Part shown: in pieces, positions 1-8,614 of the stretch
Layout of the letters: the number at the start of each line of letters is the position of its first letter
How positions within the stretch are numbered: position 1 is the first letter of the stretch
Assembly: GCA_963764675.1 (NCBI GenBank)
Contig: CAVXTQ010000011.1
Location: 892,087-956,086 of the forward strand
From: Acidiferrum sp963764675
GTDB taxonomy: Bacteria > Acidobacteriota > Terriglobia > Acidiferrales > UBA7541
Reading direction: 5' to 3'
DNA: 64,000 nt
Program-made: the position numbers and the translations under genes
Notes under the pieces: generated by a model
Database searches by the model: none
Told to the model about the DNA's origin: nothing
The model's input: the letters and a program-made list of their open reading frames with translations, nothing else

Positions 1-734
1 GCGACTTTGCGGCCCAATTTGTGAGCCTCCTCGGCGATGGCCTGCATTTCTTCGAGGGTGTATTGCGGCGTGCCGGGTTGATCGCCCTTGCTGAGGACGC
101 CGCCGGAAGCGCAGATCTTGATGACGTCCGCGCCGTACTTGATGGTCTCGCGGACCTTGGCACGCGCCTCCCAAGGTCCATCGGCAACGCCGCTCTCCTT
201 GAAGTGAAACTCGAACGGCAACAAATTGTTGTCGCAGTGGCCGCCGGTGATGCCCAGCGGCGGGCCGGAGACGAGCATGCGCGGCCCCTCGACGTCGCCG
301 TCGTTGATGCCATCACGCAAAGCGACGTCGGTGTAGTTGCCGGCGCCGACGTTGCGCACCGTGGTGAAACCGGCGTGGAGCGTAAGGCGTGCGTTCTTCA
401 CGCCGGTGATGGCTTCGCGCGGCACAGAGATCCCGAGCCCTTGGTAGCCGCTCGCCGAAGGGTCACTCGTCAGATGCGTGTGTACGTCAATTAGTCCAGG
501 CAGACAGGTAGCGCTAGGCAAATCGACGATCGTTGCGCCGCCGGACGCCATCGGCGAACTCGCGGGTCCTACCGAAGTGATGATGCCGCTGGCGTCAAAC
601 GCGATCACTTGATCGGTGAGCAACTTGCCGGACTTCACGTCCAGCAACTTTCCGCAGTGCACCGCGCCGGGAGCGGCGTGAGCGACCGATGAAACCGCGA
701 CGAGAGCAACAATCGCCAATAAACATTTGCGCAT
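1..734 (-). CDS. Secreted imidazolonepropionase-like amidohydrolase (partial)
   Basis: Reading the minus strand from an ATG at 734 gives a hydrophobic signal peptide (MRKCLLAIVALVAVSSVAHA) followed by an amidohydrolase N-terminal region. The metal-binding motif LIDVHTHL lies about residue 82, preceded by the usual beta-sandwich start of the family. Further on, GGHCDN and ADVIKICASGG are typical of the Xaa-Pro dipeptidase/imidazolonepropionase-like branch of the superfamily. The C-terminal half, with the remaining metal ligands, lies outside the window. The signal peptide points to an envelope or periplasmic hydrolase, often a dipeptidase-like enzyme in Acidobacteriota; the substrate cannot be inferred. 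Family assignment is firm, exact function is not. Confidence 0.85.
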   Translation of the reverse strand, partial: MRKCLLAIVALVAVSSVAHAAPGAVHCGKLLDVKSGKLLTDQVIAFDASGIITSVGPASSPMASGGATIVDLPSATCLPGLIDVHTHLTSDPSASGYQGLGISVPREAITGVKNARLTLHAGFTTVRNVGAGNYTDVALRDGINDGDVEGPRMLVSGPPLGITGGHCDNNLLPFEFHFKESGVADGPWEARAKVRETIKYGADVIKICASGGVLSKGDQPGTPQYTLEEMQAIAEEAHKLGRKV

Positions 735-825
735 CAGGACTTCCCCTTGCGAACGAGAATGGATCAGCAAAACATGGGAGGATAACTCTAAAGCGGAACG
801 GTTGGGAAGCGGGCTCTTATTGCGC

Positions 826-1380
826 TCAGGCGTGCGATTCCTTGCGAGCCAAAGGCGCGCTGGCCCCCGCGACGCGCACCAGCGTGCAAGCGTGCCCATA
901 GCCCAGTGCGTACTTGACGTCGGGAAACACTCTTGACGACGCAATCGTAAGGGCGAGCGAGACGAGTGCCCGGCGCCCCCAGCGTTTCACCACCTCGGCG
1001 CGCAGCGTATCGGCCATTGGCAAGTCGCGGGCCGCTACCGCTTGCGCGAAGCGAAGGCCTAGCGCTGCGTCCGGCGTCATCGCCTGCTCATCGTTCGCAA
1101 GAATCGCGCGCAGGTTCGCGGAGCTCACGCCTTCCTTTTCCGCCATATTGACCACCAACTGAGTACACGGGCCGCAATCTGCTGCGAGGGCAGCGGTAAT
1201 CTTGGCGGCGTACCAGGCATCCAGCGGTGCGTCCTTGCGATAACTGGCCATCCCTGAGATGCGCGAGAAACTCCAGAAGGCTCCAAAGTCCGCGTCCAGA
1301 ATGTCGCGGGCATAACTCATGTCGTAGTCAAACTTTCGTTCGAACGCGCGCATTTGGCGGTTGAGAAACCAACGAATCAT
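826..1380 (-). CDS. AhpD-like / carboxymuconolactone decarboxylase family protein
   Basis: A 184-residue protein starting at the ATG at 1380, which overlaps the stop codon of the upstream membrane-protein gene (ATGA). A longer in-frame start at 1428 exists but would overlap that gene more deeply. The Cys-Gly-Pro-Cys pair at residues 69-72, in a helical context (LAADCGPCTQLVV), is the redox motif of AhpD-like alkylhydroperoxidases. The AGGAG-like sequence upstream of 1380 supports this start. The role is probably peroxide or thiol-redox chemistry; the electron donor and substrate are not visible. It forms a two-gene operon with the membrane protein. Confidence 0.7.
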   Translation of the reverse strand: MIRWFLNRQMRAFERKFDYDMSYARDILDADFGAFWSFSRISGMASYRKDAPLDAWYAAKITAALAADCGPCTQLVVNMAEKEGVSSANLRAILANDEQAMTPDAALGLRFAQAVAARDLPMADTLRAEVVKRWGRRALVSLALTIASSRVFPDVKYALGYGHACTLVRVAGASAPLARKESHA

Positions 1381-1775
1381 CTTCCTTGCTCCTTCTGAGC
1401 CGTTTGACGTGGCGGCCACGCCAGCCAAAGAACAAGAATGGCTGGAAGCACCACGGCGGGAAAATCGGCCAGCAGTTGCTGCGGGAATTCGCGGTCAGCG
1501 GCGGTGTCCCAAATATGGACGAGGGCGTGAAGGGCAAGGAATATGCCGCCAGCGAAAGCCGCGGGCCAGGATCGCCGAGGCTCGACTGCTAGCCATACAA
1601 GACACGCCGCGGTAGCAACATAAGCGCAGCCTATGTCGCGAATAAAATGGAGATTGGCTGGGCCTGTGGCGAGGACGCCGGGAATCCGGAGATACCAACT
1701 GGCTGGGGCGGCGAGCATCCAGACTCCGTTTGAACCAAGCGCGACGCCGAGAACCAATGCCACGACCCTGCGCAT
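1377..1775 (-). CDS. Small integral membrane protein
   Basis: 132 residues with about four hydrophobic segments: the N-terminus, near residues 45-65, 70-90 and 105-122. It has a short basic C-terminal tail. It is translationally coupled to the downstream AhpD-like gene by an ATGA overlap. I do not recognise the family. A role linked to the redox partner is an inference from operon position only. Confidence 0.6.
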   Translation of the reverse strand: MRRVVALVLGVALGSNGVWMLAAPASWYLRIPGVLATGPANLHFIRDIGCAYVATAACLVWLAVEPRRSWPAAFAGGIFLALHALVHIWDTAADREFPQQLLADFPAVVLPAILVLWLAWPPRQTAQKEQGR

Positions 1776-1902
1776 CGTGTGCCCCTGAATAGAGAAAGCG
1801 TGACGAGCCTACCGAATGTTACAAGGAAACAGGCTGTAAACCGATTGCGATTGCAAACATTTCGGGGGGACGCCTTTCGGCCCGCAGCCCACGAGAACCT
1901 AA

Positions 1903-2367
1903 CTAGTGCGTGCTGACTGGATTCGGATTTTCGGCGGGCGGTGCGCTGAACGAACGAATCAGCAAAACCATTTGCCAGCGCTGCTCTTCGCTCAAGCGTT
2001 TCTTGAAAGAGGGCATGGGCTTGTGGCCTTGGGTCATTTTGTAGAAGAGCTCACCGTCGCTGACATCGTGCATCTTTTTTTCGCCGGTAAAGTTTGAAGG
2101 CGCGGGATCGTACAAGGAAGCGTCGTGGCCGTCGCCCTTGCCGGAGTCACCGTGGCAGGAAGCGCATTTGTCGAGGTAAATCGGGCGAATGGCCTTAAGC
2201 GCCGTGTCGGAAGGCGCGAGTGGGTTCTTAACTTGCTTGGCTGCTTCGGGCACGGTCCACGGCCTGTTTTCGATCAACACGTAAACAATGGCGCCGGCGA
2301 TGACGGCGAGAAGAACGGCGAAGAGAGTCTTGCGTGCGGCGAGATTTTTTTGCCCGGGAGTCGTCAT
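1903..2367 (-). CDS. Membrane-anchored monohaem cytochrome c
   Basis: 154 residues. A single N-terminal membrane segment (about residues 13-32) anchors a periplasmic class I cytochrome c domain. The haem-binding CxxCH is CASCH at residues 68-72, and a Met in the segment KPMPSF is the probable distal ligand. The fold and length fit small diffusible-type electron carriers of aerobic or mixed respiratory chains. It stands alone between the membrane protein and mntH, with no oxidase gene beside it, so its partner is unknown. Confidence 0.85.
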   Translation of the reverse strand: MTTPGQKNLAARKTLFAVLLAVIAGAIVYVLIENRPWTVPEAAKQVKNPLAPSDTALKAIRPIYLDKCASCHGDSGKGDGHDASLYDPAPSNFTGEKKMHDVSDGELFYKMTQGHKPMPSFKKRLSEEQRWQMVLLIRSFSAPPAENPNPVSTH

Positions 2368-2437
2368 GCTTGAAGGAGAAGTTTCGCATATCGGCGCAAG
2401 CAGCGAAAGGCAGAGGGAACCCTAGTTGACTGTGGCG

Positions 2438-3796
2438 CTATAGCGCGCGGAAGGTAAGCCAGAGCAATTCGGCGTTGAAGAAAAGGATGGTGGCAGCGAC
2501 GATCCACGCAATGGCCGAGGTGAGGCGCGAATTCGCGAATTCCCCCATCTTGGCGCGATTGCCGGTGAATTGGATCAGTGGAATCACGGCGAAGGGCAGT
2601 TGAAAGCTCAGGACTACCTGACTAAGGATCAGCAGCGAAGTGACTTTGCCTTCGCCGGAGATGCCAATGACCAGCACCGCAGGAATGATGGCGATGGCGC
2701 GGGTGATCAGGCGGCGCACCCAGGGCTTGAGCCGGATGTCGAGAAAGCCCTCCATAACGATTTGACCGGCCAGCGTGCCGGTCAGTGTGGAGTTTTGGCC
2801 AGAGGCTAGAAGCGCGCAGGCGAACAGGGTGCTCGCGAAACTCGCGCCGAGGACGGGACTCAAAAGCTTGTAGGCGTCGGCGATTTCGGCGACGTTGTGA
2901 AGACCGCGGGTGTGGAAAGCCGCGGCGCCGAGCACGAGAATGGCGGCATTGATGAAGAGCGCGAAGCCCAGAGCCAGGGTCGAGTCGAAGACGGCGTAAC
3001 GCAACGCTTCGCGCCGGTCGCGGATCGAGGGGCCGAAGGCGCGAGTCTGTACGATGCTGGAGTGCAGGTAGAGATTGTGCGGCATGACGGTAGCACCGAG
3101 GATGCCGATGGCGATGTAGAGCATCTCGCGGTTGCGGAGGATTTCGGCGCGCGGGATGAGACCCTGTGCGGCTTCGCGCCAAAGGGGCTGCGCGAAGAAA
3201 ATTTCGTACGCGAAGCACGCGGCGATGGAGGCAATCAGCGTCACGACGAATGCTTCAATAAGCCGGAAACCCCGGCCTTGCAGCGCCAAGACGATCAGGA
3301 CGTCCAGAGCCGTAATCAGGACGCCGGCCAGCAAAGGCAGGCCGAAGAGAAGCTTCAGCGCCACGGCGGAGCCAAGAACTTCCGCTAGGTCGCACGCGGC
3401 GATGGCGATTTCGCAGAGCACCCACAGGACCAGCGAAGTGCGGCGCGAGTATTGTTCGCGACAGGCCTGCGCCAAGTCGCGGCCGGTGACGATACCGAGT
3501 TTCGCGGAGAGCGCTTGTAGAATCATCGCCATCATGTTGCTGAGCACGATGACGCTCAGGAGCGTATAGCCGAACTTTGAGCCGCCGCCGATGTCGGTGG
3601 CCCAGTTGCCCGGGTCCATGTAGCCCACAGCCACCAGGTAGCCAGGCCCGGCGAACGCCAGGACTTTGCGGAACCAGGATGCGCCCGCGGCAATTGGAAT
3701 TGACCGGTGGGCTTCGGGAAGCGATGGGAGCGTGCTCGCCCGCGGCGGTGCGGCCGCGGCGCTGACGAACGGTTCGGTTTCCAGTTGAGGATTCAT
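2438..3796 (-). CDS. mntH: Nramp-family divalent metal transporter
   Basis: 452 residues with about eleven transmembrane segments. The Nramp signature DPGN lies at residues 61-64 in TM1, and MPHN (about residue 238) in the TM6 region; both contribute the metal-binding site in this family. These features define proton-coupled Mn2+/Fe2+ uptake across the inner membrane. The 40-residue Pro/Ala-rich N-terminal extension is longer than in the E. coli protein. The AT-rich upstream region contains short dyads, but I cannot identify a MntR or Fur box with confidence. The gene is single, with no adjacent regulator. Confidence 0.92.
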   Translation of the reverse strand: MNPQLETEPFVSAAAAPPRASTLPSLPEAHRSIPIAAGASWFRKVLAFAGPGYLVAVGYMDPGNWATDIGGGSKFGYTLLSVIVLSNMMAMILQALSAKLGIVTGRDLAQACREQYSRRTSLVLWVLCEIAIAACDLAEVLGSAVALKLLFGLPLLAGVLITALDVLIVLALQGRGFRLIEAFVVTLIASIAACFAYEIFFAQPLWREAAQGLIPRAEILRNREMLYIAIGILGATVMPHNLYLHSSIVQTRAFGPSIRDRREALRYAVFDSTLALGFALFINAAILVLGAAAFHTRGLHNVAEIADAYKLLSPVLGASFASTLFACALLASGQNSTLTGTLAGQIVMEGFLDIRLKPWVRRLITRAIAIIPAVLVIGISGEGKVTSLLILSQVVLSFQLPFAVIPLIQFTGNRAKMGEFANSRLTSAIAWIVAATILFFNAELLWLTFRAL

Positions 3797-4016
3797 CCGT
3801 TGTATGATCTAGGTTAAGCGCGTTAAATATCTCTTATAAACTACACTTAATGTCGACACCTGTCAATGGACGCAGGCACTTTGTTTCTGATTCGTCATCG
3901 CGAAAAAAACCGTTGGCCCGCCGGGAGCAACTGGCCGCGCGAGCAGGCCTCCGGCGCTTGTGATACCTTGAATTTGTTTCTGCGGCGTGAAGACGACGGA
4001 TCGGAGAGGCAGACAC

Positions 4017-4325
4017 ATGGAAGAACAGCGGCCGGCGCAAGGGCAAGTGCAAATCAAGGCGGATGAAAAAGAATTACAGGGCGAGTACAGCAACCTAGTG
4101 ATGATTCATCACAACCTCGAGGAATTCACGCTGAACTTTATTTACATTTTTCCGAACGGCGCGCAGGGCAAATTGTTAAAGAGCATGATCGTTAGCCCAG
4201 GACACGCCAAGCGCATCTGGCGAGCGTTGGGAGAGAACATCGCGCGGTACGAAGTGCAGTTTGGCGCGATCAAGGAGGCGGCGGAAGGCAGCGACCCCAC
4301 GCCCAACGTGGGTTTCGTGCAGTAG
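4017..4325 (+). CDS. DUF3467 family protein
   Basis: 102 residues from the ATG at 4017, preceded by GGAGAGG at a good distance; an upstream in-frame ATG at 3987 lacks such a site. The motif set YSNLVMIHHNLEEFTLNF and VSPGHAKRIWRAL is characteristic of DUF3467, a small soluble family of unknown function widespread in Acidobacteriota and other phyla. It lies just upstream of the tRNA-Ile gene and is transcribed in the same direction. Confidence 0.85.
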   Translation: MEEQRPAQGQVQIKADEKELQGEYSNLVMIHHNLEEFTLNFIYIFPNGAQGKLLKSMIVSPGHAKRIWRALGENIARYEVQFGAIKEAAEGSDPTPNVGFVQ

Positions 4326-4415
4326 GCGCTGGCAAGCTGGTAGGCAAATCCACGCAATGCGGCGTTGTGCCAGGCGCACCCGCCCATGTTAGAATTTGGA
4401 AGTTGTCCCTCGAAC

Positions 4416-4492
4416 GGGCCTGTAGCTCAGGTGGCTAGAGCGCGCCCCTGATAAGGGCGAGGTCGGTGGTTCAAGTCCACCCAGGCCCACCA
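4416..4492 (+). tRNA. tRNA-Ile (GAU), CCA encoded
   Basis: A complete cloverleaf can be read: acceptor GGGCCTG pairs with CAGGCCC, the D-arm is intact, the anticodon loop is CTGATAA (anticodon GAT) and the T-arm contains GGTTCAAGTCC, followed by A and an encoded CCA. Its 3' part (4441-4487) is the attL core of the integrated element, so insertion has left the tRNA intact. tRNA-Ile is a common target of tyrosine integrases. Confidence 0.97.
4441..4487 (+). repeat. attL core, 47-bp direct repeat
   Basis: Identical over 47 bp to 30299-30345. It spans the anticodon arm to the acceptor 3' strand of tRNA-Ile. Identity ends at 4488, where C in the tRNA is T in the other copy. Confidence 0.95.
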
Positions 4493-4803
4493 TCAAAACA
4501 GCAGTAAATACGCGAGTATTCGCACTTTCTTCGTTCCATAATCTCCCTGCCAAAACCATTTTGTCAACCGTTTGTCAACTTGCCGAGCAACCAGGTGCTC
4601 CCAAACTCAGGACGTCCTGAGGTGGGGAACCCTATAAAAACCGTCATTTCTACAGTGTCGATTGATGGCTCCTCTGCCTACATAACCGTCTCACGCCTGC
4701 TGGTATTGATTTGCTCACGAACAGAGAGAACTCGACACCCGGAGCCTACTGGCTCTTTAAAGCCGACATGGTATTCCGACCCTACTTTGAGGCTCAGAGC
4801 GGG
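4493..4803. other. Left attachment arm with no supported gene
   Basis: About 310 bp between the tRNA and the 3' end of the ArdC-like gene. Short open frames are present but lack homology-like motifs or ribosome-binding sites. The only feature I can support is the pair of TTTGTCAAC repeats at 4559-4579. The segment is probably the left arm of attP. Confidence 0.6.
4559..4579 (+). promoter_or_regulatory. Putative integrase arm-type sites, left
   Basis: Two direct copies of TTTGTCAAC, 11 bp apart (start to start). The same pair, with the same spacing and orientation, is found at 30151-30171 inside the right end. Paired direct repeats inside both att arms are the usual form of tyrosine-integrase arm-binding or Xis sites. 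The role is inferred. Confidence 0.55.
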
Positions 4804-5616
4804 TTAAATAATATCTTTCCCAGCGCGTGGATCGCCTGCTTTCAAAATCTTGCTTGCGGCAGTGAAGATGCGGGCCGCATTGTGATTCGGGATTTCCTTT
4901 TGCCCTCTTAGCCAATGCTGGATATAGCCGCGTGCGTACTCCGCTCCGTCAAGGCTGAGTGTTTCGCAGCAGATAAGTGCAACCGCTTCCGCTTCCACTT
5001 CGCGGAGGTTCGTCGGCGGTGTCTTCGGAGTCCACGAGTTTTTCCTTCGTCGTATGGTCCAGAACACAATGCGCGATTTCATGAAACGTCGTTTTGTGCG
5101 GGATTGCTGCGATGGGACTGATCGCAATTTCTCGGCCTGTCGCAAAGCCCTGGATGTTGCCGTTCATTTCGTCAAACTCCGTGCGCGTGATGTTCAGCGT
5201 ACGGAGGGCGGTGTCCAAGTCAAACCGGGGATCGGTAAGGTGTCCATTGCCTCGCCGTCCGTTTGCGCCAAGACAAACCAATAGGCGCGAAACCCGAACG
5301 TGGACCGCGTCACTTCTTCGCTTTCCTCGCCTTCCTGCGTCATCCTTTCGGAACGCGCTTCTTGTACTGCATCGGCATGCAAAGGGTGATGCCCTTTTCG
5401 CCTTTGCGCACTTGGCGTTTGAGTTCCAACCAGCCGCGATAGGTATTGAGTGGTCCCGGCTCCAAGTTACGGCGATGGCATTGCGTCAGAGCGAGCAAGG
5501 CATTCCCAAACGAGTAGTTATGGAAAGCGGTGTAAGCGGCGAGAAGTTTTCCCGGCGTGTGGACCGCGCTGTGCAGCAATTCTCCCCAAGTTGCATGTTC
5601 TTGCGTTATTCGTCAT
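4804..5616 (-). pseudogene. ardC: ArdC-like antirestriction / zincin protein, frameshifted
   Basis: The gene starts at ATG 5616, preceded by AAAGGAG. The protein can be followed through several frames. First come MTNNARTCNLG and a segment with YSFGNALLALTQ and KGEKGITL, matching the ArdC ssDNA-binding N-terminal domain. Then comes a segment with FGFRAYWFVLAQTDGE, and then a zincin domain with FHEIAHCVLDH (HExxH). The C-terminal helix region is EVEAEAVALICCETL. At least four frame changes, at about 5590, 5360, 5220 and 5050, break the frame, although residues on both sides stay conserved. ArdC proteins protect incoming DNA from restriction during conjugation. Sequencing error and true decay cannot be separated here. 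Confidence 0.75.
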
Positions 5617-5639
5617 TGTTGTTTCTCCTTTTTCCTTTT

Positions 5640-5817
5640 TTCGAGCGGTTTTGCTGCTCGAAAAAAAGAAGCAAATTCCCTTCATAGCGGGCTCATTGCG
5701 AACGGGCGCGCGCGCCGTCAAGGGCGGCGGGGTGAGCCGTTCATTGGAGCGAAGCGGAAACCCTTGACGGAACAAGCGCGGGACCGGGCGCAGCCTCTTG
5801 CGGAGAAGGGAATTTGC
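5640..5817. other. Nested inverted repeats in the ardC leader
   Basis: Three stems lie in 180 bp directly upstream of the ardC-like start. An A/T-extended hairpin is at 5640-5646/5656-5662 (TTCGAGC/GCTCGAA). A perfect 13-bp outer stem joins 5671-5683 to 5805-5817. A perfect 10-bp stem, 5715-5724 with 5761-5770 (CCGTCAAGGG/CCCTTGACGG), is nested inside it. On the minus strand the inner stem contains TTGACG oriented toward ardC. The region lacks an open frame of its own. It could be a single-strand-DNA promoter, a structured leader or the ends of a small inserted repeat. Confidence 0.6.
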
Positions 5818-5829
5818 GGCGGAACTGTT

Positions 5830-6459
5830 TTAATCGCGGAAGTGAATCAGCGTTGGTGTTCTAGAAGACTTTGCGTGGGTTTTGACTTGCTGCACGTATC
5901 CGTTGGTGAGTCCGGCCGTGGGAGATCCGGTGTTGTAGTAGGAAAGAGCGGAATCGAGGGCGGCGAAGCCCTCACCGTGGATGCGAGCTGTTGCTGCGTA
6001 GGTGGCAGAAAGAAGCGCGGCCCCGGAACGGAGATTGGTGCAAGGGTCAAACAGTTGTTCGGCCGTGAGATGCAAAAGCGCAGCGTGCTCGCTGTTCACC
6101 TGGAGCAGCCCGATGCTGACGGTGATGCCTTGCGCGAGAAGCCATTTGGTCCACGCAATCGCCTCTTCGAGCGATGCAGGCTGTCTTTCAAGAGTGATGG
6201 TGCCGCGATTCCATCCCTGGCGGCGGGCGAGCTGGTGGGGACGGTTGATGCTGAGGGCGTAAGGGTAAAGCGCCGATTCGGTGCGTGCGATGGCTTCGAG
6301 GGTGCTGACGGGGACGTTCGCCGCGCAGGATTGCGCGAGCGTTTGAAAGGAGGTGAGGCGAAATCTTGGTGTTGGGGTTCGCGGTGGGTGTTTGCGCAAA
6401 GCAAGTCGGTGCCGGCGACGAGTGAAGAGCGTTGCGAAAATGATTCTTGCAAGGCGCAT
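5830..6459 (-). CDS. VirB1-like lytic transglycosylase
   Basis: 209 residues. An SLT-type domain runs from about residue 40. The catalytic Glu is E61 in IARTES, followed by the family features SIGLLQVNS and LSYYNTG. This is the peptidoglycan-opening enzyme that makes room for the type IV secretion channel. A basic/hydrophobic N-terminus suggests export, although the region after the first hydrophobic stretch is unusually basic. Its ATG uses the last base of the TAA stop of the traB-like gene, so the two are translationally coupled. Confidence 0.85.
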   Translation of the reverse strand: MRLARIIFATLFTRRRHRLALRKHPPRTPTPRFRLTSFQTLAQSCAANVPVSTLEAIARTESALYPYALSINRPHQLARRQGWNRGTITLERQPASLEEAIAWTKWLLAQGITVSIGLLQVNSEHAALLHLTAEQLFDPCTNLRSGAALLSATYAATARIHGEGFAALDSALSYYNTGSPTAGLTNGYVQQVKTHAKSSRTPTLIHFRD

Positions 6460-7622
6460 TAGAAATTAGTGGCCGAAAGCACGGGAAGATGGAAAAGTCG
6501 CGCCCAGCTCGCAGCGCTGGATTGCTGAATCGCCGGAATGCGGGTGTTCTTAGCCCAATAGTCGTTCGAGGTGGTCAATAGAATGGTCGGATGTTCGAGA
6601 GCGGAAGAAAGAAACGGCCATACGAGGATTTGTTCGTAGCAGATGAGCACGGCGGCGTTTTGATTGTGGATGCGGATTGTTCCGCGGGCAAAGAGATTCA
6701 GTGGCACGCCGTCATCACCAAGAGGCTTCCACATTGCGATCGGAATGGGAATGCGCTCCTGATAGAGCGCGGTATTTTCCTCCCCGCGTGCGAGCAGCAC
6801 ATTCAAGTAGCGGTTCTGCGCAAAAGGATTTCTCGGAGTCGCCTGGTGGGTTGATGCCAGCTCCGATAAGGACGGTGCGGTGCTGCGCTGCGACCGCGGT
6901 TAAGGTATCTCCCCAAAAAGCTTCCGTGGATTCATTCCAGTGCGTGACCAGGTGTTCCGGGAAGAGCAGCACGGCCGCGTGGGACTCGAGGATTGTCGTC
7001 TGCATGGATTGGTGCGTGTTGTATTCCGTCGTGAAATCGGGGTCGCCTTGCCCCGCGCCCCCATAGTTTGTGTTGACCGCTTCCCATCCTGCAGGGAGCT
7101 GCGGTTGCGTGTACTGGAAATGAAAGACGAGAGCGCAGAACGCCAAACAGACGACGCTCGGTGCTGGCTTGAAGCGGAAGAGACTCAGAAACACGATGAT
7201 GAGTGCCAGGCCGAACCATTTCGAGCCGGGAAAAAGAACGCCTGCGGAAAGAAGGGGCGAAGCCCATCCGATGATCCCGAGCGGCGGGATCGCGGTGAGC
7301 AGGACGCACAGTGGCACAGAGAATGCAGCTCTTCCCCGCCCGCGCGTGAACAGCAAACCCCAGGGCAACGCCAGAGAGCGCCGCGGCGGCTAGACAGAGG
7401 AACAATCCAATGAGCGGCGTGCCCTGGCGTCCAAAGAAAGCGCGCGCTCCGGGGATGAGCGGCCAGCTCGCCGCCGCGTAGTAGCAGAACATCGAAGCAT
7501 AGGCGTGCTTTCTGGATTTCGCGTGATAGACAAGCAGCGGAGCAACAAGGGAAAGAGGGATGGCCGCGAGGTGGCCGCTCCACGCAATCGCCGCCGTCGT
7601 GGCGGCAACGGCGGGAAGCGCA
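6459..7622 (-). pseudogene. TraB-like nitrilase/acyltransferase-fold conjugation protein, frameshifted
   Basis: Three frames carry successive parts of one protein. An N-terminal multi-pass membrane region (HLAAIPLSLVAPLLVYHAKS onward) changes frame near 7340. It continues through IIGWASPLLSAGVLFPGSKW and the nitrilase-like segment (VLLFPEHLVTHW, with a Glu in the catalytic position). Near 6820 it changes frame again to the C-terminal part with AAVLICYEQIL, containing the nucleophile Cys (CYEQ), and LLTTSNDYW. This layout matches RP4 TraB and apolipoprotein N-acyltransferase relatives. No clear start codon is seen after the traF stop. It sits in the traF-traB-virB1 order common in Trb-type elements. 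Confidence 0.7.
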
Positions 7623-7625
7623 ACG

Positions 7626-8180
7626 CTACTGCTGAGGAACTTCCGTAGCGAACGTCCACAGTGGGCGGAGATGATGCCGAATCGAGGACTCTGGAATGGC
7701 GCCGTAATAGCGGCTGTCGAAGCTGTAGCTGTTGAACGAGGAGATGACCCACACGGTTCCCGGTTCGACTTTGTAGGTGCCATAGGGCCACGGGTCGAGG
7801 GGACGTTGCAAGTGGTCGCGGAATCGTCCTGCGCTGTTGGGAAGCAGTTGTCCATTGACTCGAATTCCATCTGCGCTCACCTCGACCTGGTCGCCGGGAA
7901 ATGCGACGGCGGGTTTGAGAAGAGGCGCTCCGCCATCGGGGCAAGCCCCCGCAGTGCGATATTGACGGCTGAGGGAGATGGAGGCCGCTGCTCCTTGCGG
8001 GCAGAACTCCACAAGGTTTGCGCTGGGCGAATGGCTGGTGATGTAAAAGCCGCGCGGGAGGGAGGGAGTGAGATTAAGACGGACGCCGAAAACCCAGCCT
8101 GCAATGAGTCCGAGAAAGAAGGGGGAGCGCCAGCAGGCAGGCCCAGAAAACGGCGCGGCGGAGTCGTTGGCGTAGTTCAT
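7626..8180 (-). CDS. traF: TraF-like S26 family peptidase
   Basis: 184 residues with a membrane segment (FFLGLIAGWVFGV), followed by RLNLTPSLPRGFY, the conserved start of TraF/signal-peptidase-like S26 enzymes, where the Ser is the nucleophile. Later motifs are KPAVAFPGDQVEV, with the general-base Lys, and SFDSRYYGAIP. RP4 TraF cyclises the TrbC pilin, so this enzyme is expected to process the TrbC encoded in the rightward block. The ATG overlaps the ssb stop (ATGA). The first 20 residues look unusual for a membrane leader. An alternative frame gives a more hydrophobic leader, so an early frameshift in the CCCCC run is possible. Confidence 0.8.
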   Translation of the reverse strand: MNYANDSAAPFSGPACWRSPFFLGLIAGWVFGVRLNLTPSLPRGFYITSHSPSANLVEFCPQGAAASISLSRQYRTAGACPDGGAPLLKPAVAFPGDQVEVSADGIRVNGQLLPNSAGRFRDHLQRPLDPWPYGTYKVEPGTVWVISSFNSYSFDSRYYGAIPESSIRHHLRPLWTFATEVPQQ

Positions 8181-8611
8181 AGGAGCCAGGTGTCTTGAGT
8201 TTCAGAGGATTCGAGAGACGGAGCGCCATCGGTCATGACCTCGTTCGTGAGTGCCGCGTGCGGTTGGGGCGGAGCGGGCGGGTCTTGCGCCACGCCGCCA
8301 ATGACAAAGAATTTGTGCACGCTGACTTCGTAAATATAGCGCTTGTATTTGTCCTGCCCGACGTAAGGCCGTTGGTCGAAAGTTCCTTCGACGTAAAGAT
8401 TCGTGCCTTTTTCAAGTTCCGTCGCAAGGATCGCCAAATCCCCGTAGAAGACGAGGCTGAACCAATTGGTGTGCTCGGAAGGCTTGTCGTTGCGGGTGAA
8501 ACGATAGGTTTGTCCAAGCCGGGCGTTGGCAACGGGCATGGAGGAAGGCAAATAACGCAGCGTGGGTTTTGCTGCGAGATAACCGGCGAGTTGAAAGCGG
8601 TTCTCCTGCAT
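8177..8611 (-). CDS. ssb: Single-stranded DNA-binding protein
   Basis: 144 residues. The OB-fold region shows NRFQLAGYLAAKPTLRYL, NWFSLVFYGDLA, and LYVEGTFDQRPY, which are typical SSB beta-strand motifs. The C-terminus is short, acidic/proline-containing, and lacks the DDDIPF tip, as is common for mobile-element SSBs. It lies between virD4 and traF with a 3-nt gap and an ATGA overlap respectively. This suits a role in protecting transferred strands. Confidence 0.85.
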   Translation of the reverse strand: MQENRFQLAGYLAAKPTLRYLPSSMPVANARLGQTYRFTRNDKPSEHTNWFSLVFYGDLAILATELEKGTNLYVEGTFDQRPYVGQDKYKRYIYEVSVHKFFVIGGVAQDPPAPPQPHAALTNEVMTDGAPSLESSETQDTWLL

Positions 8612-8614
8612 GAC

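Noticed and set aside
21..494. Plus-strand open frame at the left edge
   Set aside because: It is a shadow of the minus-strand amidohydrolase, which has a signal peptide and HTH metal motif.
2897..3388. Plus-strand open frame opposite mntH
   Set aside because: Antisense shadow of an intact transporter gene.
3797..3860. Short dyads upstream of mntH resembling a metal-regulator box
   Set aside because: TTAA-N5-TTAA is too short and AT-rich to distinguish from chance.
5557..6462. 301-codon plus-strand frame over ardC leader and virB1
   Set aside because: Opposite strand to the transglycosylase with a catalytic motif; no ribosome site.
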